Part shown: one piece after another, positions 57,185 through 64,000 of the stretch
Numbering within the stretch: position 1 is the stretch's first letter
Layout of the letters: every line of letters starts with the position of its first letter
From: Schistocephalus solidus
Lineage: Eukaryota > Platyhelminthes > Cestoda > Diphyllobothriidea > Diphyllobothriidae
DNA length: 64,000 nucleotides
NCBI GenBank assembly: GCA_017591395.1
Contig: WEDG01001459.1
Location: 434,001 to 498,000 of the forward strand
Direction: 5' to 3'
Program-made: the position numbers and the translations under genes
The notes under the pieces: model-generated
The model's database searches: none
Seen by the model: only the letters and a program-made list of their open reading frames with translations
Told to the model about the DNA's origin: nothing

Positions 57185-57500
57185 TCTTAGCGCCACTCTA
57201 TCTATCATAATTAATATTTCCGATCATAACCGAAAGAACAATGAGCCCGTGACTCAGTGGAAGGGCGTTGGACCCCACAAGGAAAGATAGTGATTTACAA
57301 TCCCAGGGGCCCCAAACTTGGCATTGGGTATGACTGACTGATGACGACTAATAAGCCTGAAATGGCCATTCCTTTCTCCCTTGTCCATGTTAGTACAAAC
57401 TTATCTTCACACCATTATTCCATATGCGACTGCCTGTAAGAGCTATACCCTAAGGCCCAGGGCACAGTGGGACAAGACCGTCCTGTAATCTTATCAAGCA
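57185..57500 (+). repeat. SINE family A copy, nearly complete
   Basis: Order as in the 22-kb units: AATATTTCCGATCATAACCG, AAGAACAATGAGCCCGTGAC, a degenerate A box (GACTCAGTGGAAGGGCG) and B box (GTGATTTACAATCCC), GGCATTGGGTATGACTGACTG, TAATAAGCCTGAAATGGCC, TCCCTTGTCC, then CCCTAAGGCCCAGGGCACAG and GGGACAAGACCGTCCTG. Confidence 0.8.
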
Positions 57501-58550
57501 GCACCATTGTGGTTTAAATATCTAGAATACTCTCATCAGACCAGTATTTAAATACGTACTGTAACTGTATTTGAGGATTCGACGTCATCTGCAATGGAGT
57601 TTCAAGAAGGTCGGCTTTTTTATACACTTTTCGGTACAGGTGTATAAAGATGATAACTAAATAAGTAGGAGACACTCTATTCAACCGAAAGCTTTGATAA
57701 AAGCTCTACTTATATTTTCAGCATTTAGGCAACTAGTTACTCGAAATATTTTGCAACTGGAAAACCCTAATAACCAACGGCATTAAAGTTCAGCCAAGGG
57801 TTGAAAAGCGCGATACCGCACTTCTATATTAATCAGTTTGCCAAACTTCTTTTGGCGATCGTAAGAGCAACATTTGAAAGCATGTCAACTAGTTTTGGGA
57901 TATTTCTGTTGTCCGTAAAACGCCCCACATTGTTTATTATGTCTCCTAATTCGTTAAATTTAAGGAAACTTCCAAAGCCTTCAAATCGAGCCTCAGAAAC
58001 CAATGCAGGGGCCGTCTTTGAACATTAAAAACAAAAAGGCCAAGCTCAGGACATCCTTTTAGGACAACATTAGCAGGTGCATACGTGGCCTTGGCATAGG
58101 CTGACAGACAGATCATAATGTGTGCGCAACACCAGTTTTCCTTGAAAATGGTTTTCTTTCAAGTGCCTAAAGATATTTTAAAGGCAAATTTAAAATAGTT
58201 GAGCGTTTATTACCTACCTTTGTCATTTTTTTAACGATCTAGAGCCTTCATCTATTGGCTGTCGTACTGGGAAGGTCAATCTATTGGATTCTCTACTCGA
58301 AAACTGTTCTTAGAATGAAGATTTATTCCAGAGTAAAATTTCCGCAGCTCCTCTCCAATATTCTGCAGTTCCCTTTTAAAATGGTTGACTTCTGCTTGCG
58401 GCGCAATACAAAGGCATCAAAACAGCAGCCGATTGCCTAAGACAACCAACTTAGGCGATTCGTACATTAAAAGACTATATTATATTGGTAAGACAAAACA
58501 TATTTTGAAAGAAAAATTGCCACCTCCGTCAGATGAAATGCACTTTGTTA
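57501..58550. other. No gene recognised
   Basis: Between the SINE and the inverted-repeat element. No convincing coding or repeated sequence. Confidence 0.5.
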
Positions 58551-58707
58551 GTAAGTTTTATTCGAATAGTTTGCAGTAGAGAAATGTGTTGAGAATCTAG
58601 TTTCCAGTTAAAAGTTACTATTTTTGTGTTGCAAAAAGTACTTCAAAATTTTACCTTCTTTTTAAAAAACGATTGTTTGTCTACCAGTGTAAGACTTTGG
58701 GAAACGC
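58551..58707 (+). repeat. Inverted-repeat element, left arm
   Basis: 157 bp whose reverse complement recurs at 59089-59245. Shared blocks: TTATTCGAATAGTTTG, AAAAGTTA, TTTTGTGTT, ATTTTACCTTCTTTTTAAAA (then AACGATTGT), CTACCA and TGTAAGACTTTGG. Arm identity is about 80 percent by eye. Confidence 0.88.
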
Positions 58708-59088
58708 TGGTTTTGACACTGGTTGCATAAAACCTTGACCAAGAGGACACGCATTCGTTAACGGCGGTATTTGCAGGCTTGCATGACTATTTTTCATTAT
58801 TAATGCAATGCGTAAGTGAGGGGCTAACTGCCACCAAACTAATAGACTATTCACCAATGTCCTTCAGATCTGCCAACATCAACGAGAGAGGAAATTCACC
58901 TCGAAATTTTTGAAATTTTGTCATCAAATCTACATGTTCGATTGAGCCCTGACATCCGTTTATGAGATTCGGCCTAAAATAAGACTTTATCAAAATTTTA
59001 AAATGCTTACTACGTTGTTGAAGATGAGGTGTACAGACGATTCGATGACTTATGAAAAGTCATGACTTGCACAGAATCTGTCCACGCT
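58708..59088. other. Loop of inverted-repeat element
   Basis: About 380 bp between the arms, with no ORF. Weak inverted similarity continues for a short distance inside (GCATGACT on one side, AGTCATGACTTGC on the other). Confidence 0.5.
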
Positions 59089-59245
59089 GCGTTTCCAAAG
59101 TCTTACAGTGGTAGAGAGACAATCGTTTTTTAAAAAGAAGGTAAAATGTTTTAGTACTTTTTATTAACACAAAACTAATAACTTTTCACTGTGAATAAGA
59201 TTTTCAAAACATTTCTAAACTACAAACTATTCGAATAAGACTAAC
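59089..59245 (-). repeat. Inverted-repeat element, right arm
   Basis: Reverse complement of 58551-58707. With the loop, the element is 695 bp, the size and form of a non-autonomous foldback or MITE-like DNA transposon. Confidence 0.88.
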
Positions 59246-60002
59246 TATAAGGTTACGTAAGGAGTTGGAGGAAGAGGAGGAGGTACGCAAAAGAGGACAA
59301 AATGTATTTTCTAACCATCCAGATCATCAAACACGGATAGTTCTTGAGAGTTGGTGTCGGTGCAATGTGCCCTCTAGGAAGGTGTTTTTCATGTATGAAC
59401 AGTTGGGTCTAATTTGCATGTCTATTAAAAAATAGGACTTCATTGCAGTAATCAGCAGAGTTCTAAGCAAAGAGAAACTATTTGATCATGGACCATTTTC
59501 TGGTGAAGTTAACAGCCCTGTAGTTCTGTCTTAACTATGTTCATGGAGAGTATCAGCAGATGTTCCCTGCGAATTGTCGCAATGAAAAAATAATGATACT
59601 TTCTAACGTATGACGAATGAAATAATGATCTAGCTTACTCTTGGACTCTTTTAGCCCGCCTTGCTTATTTCTGGACACGGTTCTATTAGCAATACTTAGA
59701 CACGGAGTTAACTTACGAAGATTGCAAATACTTATTAAGGGCTCACGCGGATATCTGTACACTGATAATTTCCGTATCCGTTCATGGTTTTCTGAAGATA
59801 AAAACTGTCTGGGCAACGTTATTATACGGCTGGACCGATAAAGATAAAAGCATGTCATGGGCATGGCCAGTGGCCACTTACCTGCAAACTCTCGTCCGCG
59901 CCCTGCCCTGGGATGACTTTATCTAACACTTACTGCACCCTAACCCCCTGTCTCTTAATATCCCCCTCCCTATTCCCCCGACTCGCTCGTATTAAAAGAC
60001 TC
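59246..60002. other. No gene; GC-richer lead-in to duplication
   Basis: From about 59850 the sequence becomes pyrimidine-rich (CCCCCTCCC, TTCCCCCGACTCGC) just before the 105-bp duplication. No ORF recognised. Confidence 0.45.
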
Positions 60003-60107
60003 ACAGTATTGATCGCATGTTTTACCATGTATCTCGTTCCTATATAAATGTACTGGCCCGACGAGAATTCATCGAAAGCACACGTATGCTCCCCAACTGG
60101 TAGTTCT
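60003..60107 (+). repeat. 105-bp direct repeat, copy 1
   Basis: From ACAGTATTGATCGCATG to GTAGTTCTAA. It contains TTCCTATATAAATGTACTGG (TATA-like) and GAGAATTCATCGAAAGCACA. It differs from copy 2 at only a few positions. Confidence 0.9.
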
Positions 60108-60158
60108 AAATATATTGATCAGTATTTGATCAGTTCTAACAGCATTGATTAGTTCTAA

Positions 60159-60263
60159 CAGTATTGATCGCATGTTTTACCATGTATCTTGTTCCTATAT
60201 AAATGTACTGGCCCGACGAGAATTCATCGAAAGCACACGTAGGCTCCCCAACTGATAGTTCTA
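60159..60263 (+). repeat. 105-bp direct repeat, copy 2
   Basis: Nearly identical to copy 1 (C/T in ATCT[CT]GTTCC, T/G in CGTA[TG]GCTCC, G/A in ACTG[GA]TAG). The 51 bp between copies consists of short variants of TATTGATCAG and GTTCTAACAG, so the unit grew by local duplication. Confidence 0.9.
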
Positions 60264-63200
60264 ATCCTTTGACTGGGATTTCCGCAATTCTGATATATGT
60301 TTTTTTTCGTCTTCTACTTCTTGGACTCTAAAAACAAGCAGAAAAATAGTTTCGTTCTGAGAGTTAGGACAAGAAAAAACAAAAAATTCGGAAAATGACT
60401 TCTAAAGCTGAAATGATCCTGTTTTGACGAAAAATATGTGGTTTCTTAAATCTACCTTCCCTTGAATTTCATGGACACAAAATTAAATTTTCAGTATTTA
60501 CAGGGGTTTAAGTTTAGACTTTGCTTGCGTGTGGGAATTCACGGTACAACGCCTACAACCAAGAGTTTCGACCTGTGAACATTCTAACCATTTAACTGAA
60601 CGTGTATTCAACTAGGGCAGCGGTTTCCCTGAAAAAGCCATGCGCTGTGATATGCTAGCAACCACCTTTTTTAAATATTTTCCTGGCACATGCCTGCAAT
60701 ATCTGCCAAATCGTTACATTCGCTCGATTATCATTAAATGTTCGGACCAGCTTCTGTTTGAATGACTAAGCTTACTCAGATAGTAAATAGGAAGAATGAA
60801 CAAAGACTGGATGGCATGCTTCAGTGATTCTCAAGTTTTTTGCATGAGCTAAACACTCTATCCCTACGTTTTCCCCATTTGGACGATATTTTCTTCTTGG
60901 TCTGTAATAATCATCTTTAAAGATACCATAGTCGCAATAAATAGAGCTAGGCAAGAGACGGTGCATCAACTGAGCTGCACAGCTGAAAGGTGTGGTAACC
61001 GTGGCTCATAAACAAAACATCAGACGTAAGATTATGAAATTGAAGTTTTGAGCCTCTGTTTGGCGAAATCGGATTCAACATTAATTGCAACTTACGAGTA
61101 TTAAGAGACTAAATTATTTTTCTTTGGTCCATGCAAAATACAGTATATGGCCTAACTCGTGCGATGTGTGACCGAAATTTGAGTGATTATTTTAGCGTAT
61201 ATTTGGTTTTCTTATTTTAGATTTTGAGTGGATTTGAGGCTCAAAAGTCGTCTACTAAAGAACACTACATGTTCAATCATATATATGGAAGAAAAACCGG
61301 CAGGATATAGGCAAAATCAGAGGTTGCTGGACATTCAAGAACTTTCAAATGCTATTTAATATCACAGAGCCAAATCCATAGTTTTTGTGCATTGGGCGAT
61401 AAAAGGAAATTCATATACTTAAGAAATGTTTCAAATAAATCCCTTTTGGATTCGGAAATTATGATCTTCATTCAATGAAAATTAAACAAAGATTAGTGGA
61501 AACAATCTAATTTTTCCAAAAGCAAGCAAAGAATTCAGCTTTATAAATTATTTCGTACAAATTGTTTATTTTTTGCCACAAAACACAGGCATTAACTGTA
61601 GTACCTGTAACTACGGCTAAAATGTAGACTGTTAACAAAATGTCTGCAAGATACTGTTGAGACGGAACACAGAAACACTTGTTTAAAACTGGAAGTATGC
61701 GATAAAATACTTCAATGTATAATATAGTTCCCGTTAATCCGGAATTTAGAAACACAATAGATAGATGCTTAGTATATATTCCGTTACTTTGTTGCGCATG
61801 AGCAGTCCTAGAACGAGGCATTTGAGCAATCAACTGTAACAGAAAACGCTTCAATATAAAACAAAAGTGACTTCTATCATTTTCAGAAGAAACTTTATCA
61901 CTTATTTTCAGTAAGTCACTAAACCGACAAAGCTTCCACATTTTCACCATGACTTAACTTTGAAAAAAAGATAAGTCCACATATATATGTCAGCGAAATA
62001 TCTTATTAATGCGCTTTTTCAAAGGGGTAACGTTTTTCATTAATCTTAGGCATATTAAATGTCGAATTTAATTGTGGTAGTTCATTTTCTCGGCAATGAG
62101 CTTGCATGTTTGGGTGAATCTACAAATATGACACAAACGGCCACCCCCATTAGGAAGAATATCCCAAAGTTCACTACGTTGGTGAATGCTTTTAAGAAAT
62201 AGCCTATTTTTAAGGTTTTAAATAAACAAATAGAACGCAATAAACATTCACGGAAATCAACTGAAGGTTCTGAAAATCGTGAAATAATTACCGGCATTTC
62301 AAAGATGATTTGAAACTAATTGTAATCCGATACCAGGAATACCTATGAAGAAATTTTAGAAAAGTATGGTTCTCTAAATATACACAAAAATTATGCTTTT
62401 ACTGTTACCTTAATACTCTATTTAAATTTGTTCGTCTGAATTAACAGCGATTTTTCACGTTTTTAGAATTTGCGGCTTATTCAAAACACTTTCAATTTCT
62501 CAATAAATTAATCTTACCTTCCACATTTCCTTTTAGTTTTAAATGTGCTTAAAGTTCTTTGTTAATATTTCATGGTTTTTGTGCTTGCGTTGACGCTGGT
62601 TTGCAAGTGATTATAAATCTTACGCACATTTTGGCATTTTGCATGAGTAAGGTTCTCTACTGTATATCCTGCGGGATCACCTTTATCAACCACTTCGTCT
62701 TCCACTGCTGACACTAATAGTAGACCGCCTATAAACTGATAACAACTATCGCGTTAAAGACATGGAGATGCTTAATCCGATGCGCTAACCTGATTTTTTC
62801 TTTTTTTCTCATTCAGTTTAGTAATTGCATTGGTGTGTATACTTCAGGTAGCGTTTGTAACAAATTACTAAATTGTTCGGTTATAGGCCAAATTTCATCA
62901 ATAAAGAGGAGAAAACATATTTAATTACGTGTCATAGGGTGGGAAACTTATAAAACAGCATATGAGAAAAGATTTATTTGAGGGCGTTAGAAGACTAAAG
63001 AATCTATTTAATAACTAAATTGAATTTGCTGAAATATCTTCTCACAAGATGCACATCTGATGAGATTTTGCAAAGAAACACTGGGGATTTTAATTAAAAA
63101 TAAACATTATTTTGTACTGGAAGAATTTTATTCCCACGTATATTTTGCAAGATAATTCCGCATGTTCGCCCCCGTTCGTCTATTAGCCGACATAAAAATA

Positions 63201-64000
63201 AGCAGTTGAATATTAATTCGGCTAATCAGTAAAATAAGGTGAGTTTCTCATTGGAATATTGACTAGTTTTAAGGAAAAAGTGAGTCAGCCTTTGAAAATT
63301 TAAATTTTTCGAATTTGAATTTGTGCTGGAAAAAAACGGTAAAAATATTGCCAATTGACCACGTCGCCCTTGCGATAAATTCTACAGTGGGTGATCTACC
63401 CGCATTTTACATTTAACTTCAGCAGTTACCCTATTATAAGCGCTGCTAAACCTATCCACGCCTAGAATTTAGCACAACTTCAGCTGTATTACATCATCTC
63501 CATATTTTCGCCCCCAAGATTCATTCGTAGCAGGTAGGTGCAGTTTCTAAAGTCTGGAAAAAGAAAGTAGGTGAAAATATGCCTGCAATGGTAAAACTAG
63601 ATCAATCTCGAGTTCCATTCTTGCACATCTAGTTCATACTAACACCACCTTGACTCAAAAGAAGTCTTTTAGGTTGTCTACCGGACACCAGCCGCCTACT
63701 TTTAACGCCTTCGCCAAGGAATGCTTGAAACAGCCGAGGCAGTGGCCATATGGCTAACAAACCCAGCATTTTGCTCTCAGTAGACGCTCGTACAGGCGCA
63801 CTCTCTTCCGTGGCCAACAAGCACTTCAGATGGTGTTAAAATTACGTCCTTACACCCTGACGGCAGTTGTTCACTCCACGTACTTGACAGTGATGTTCAA
63901 CCCCCATACTCGACTCCACCTACCGCCCTTCCCACAGTCCCACTCTACGTAAATCAACGGAAAAATGCTCTAACTAATTTGACAAGGGTCCAAATGCATT
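60264..64000. other. No gene recognised
   Basis: AT-rich to the end of the window. The longest frame is 147 codons on the minus strand (61507-61950), with two or three hydrophobic stretches and a TVNACVLW segment that faintly recalls receptor TM1; no splice sites or relatives can be named. The last 400 bp are GC-richer without a recognisable product. Confidence 0.45.

Noticed and set aside
1..64000. CRISPR arrays, bacterial operons, rRNA
   Set aside because: Nothing of the kind is visible; spliced genes and retroelements show a eukaryotic genome.

Overview
The window is eukaryotic, AT-rich and intron- and repeat-dominated. It most likely comes from a flatworm, probably a pseudophyllidean (diphyllobothriid) tapeworm. 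The pointers are very long introns, degenerate TTAGGG-type tracts, tRNA-derived SINEs, Penelope-like and CR1-like retroelements, and a full-length RTE-like LINE whose protein ends in zinc fingers of the form C..C.R.F..RIGL.GH.R.H, which I associate from memory with that group. No database was available, so the species is inference.

Layout. 0.9-9.1 kb is a nested mobile-element region. An inverted-repeat element has arms at about 905-1332 and 3283-3568 plus 8981-9125. Its right arm was split by a 5.4-kb LINE (3569-8969) flanked by an 11-bp target-site duplication. 9.1-14.4 kb is intergenic, with SINEs, a stray LINE 3' end and a telomere-like tract. 14.4-52.9 kb on the minus strand is one gene, a divergent synapsin of nine recognised exons. 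Its introns hold a decayed CR1-like LINE (16.75-20.0 kb), a palindromic SINE cluster (22.0-23.1 kb), a Penelope-like fragment with an open GIY-YIG ORF (33.4-34.1 kb), a second SINE family (35.8-36.2 kb), a telomere-like tract and another SINE palindrome with a (TAG)n microsatellite (45.3-46.3 kb). 52.9-53.2 kb is the GC-rich 5' flank of synapsin. 53.2-64 kb has no recognisable gene, but holds a third inverted SINE pair, a 157-bp-arm inverted-repeat element and a 105-bp duplication carrying TATA-like boxes.

The only cellular gene supported is synapsin, a synaptic-vesicle phosphoprotein with an ATP-grasp fold. It was assembled by hand from domain-C motifs and splice-phase agreement; seven of the eight junctions agree in phase, and exon 2 is the weak point. 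Almost all frame breaks in the LINE ORF, and one in synapsin exon 2, are changes in homopolymer length. This suggests residual sequencing indels rather than, or in addition to, real decay.
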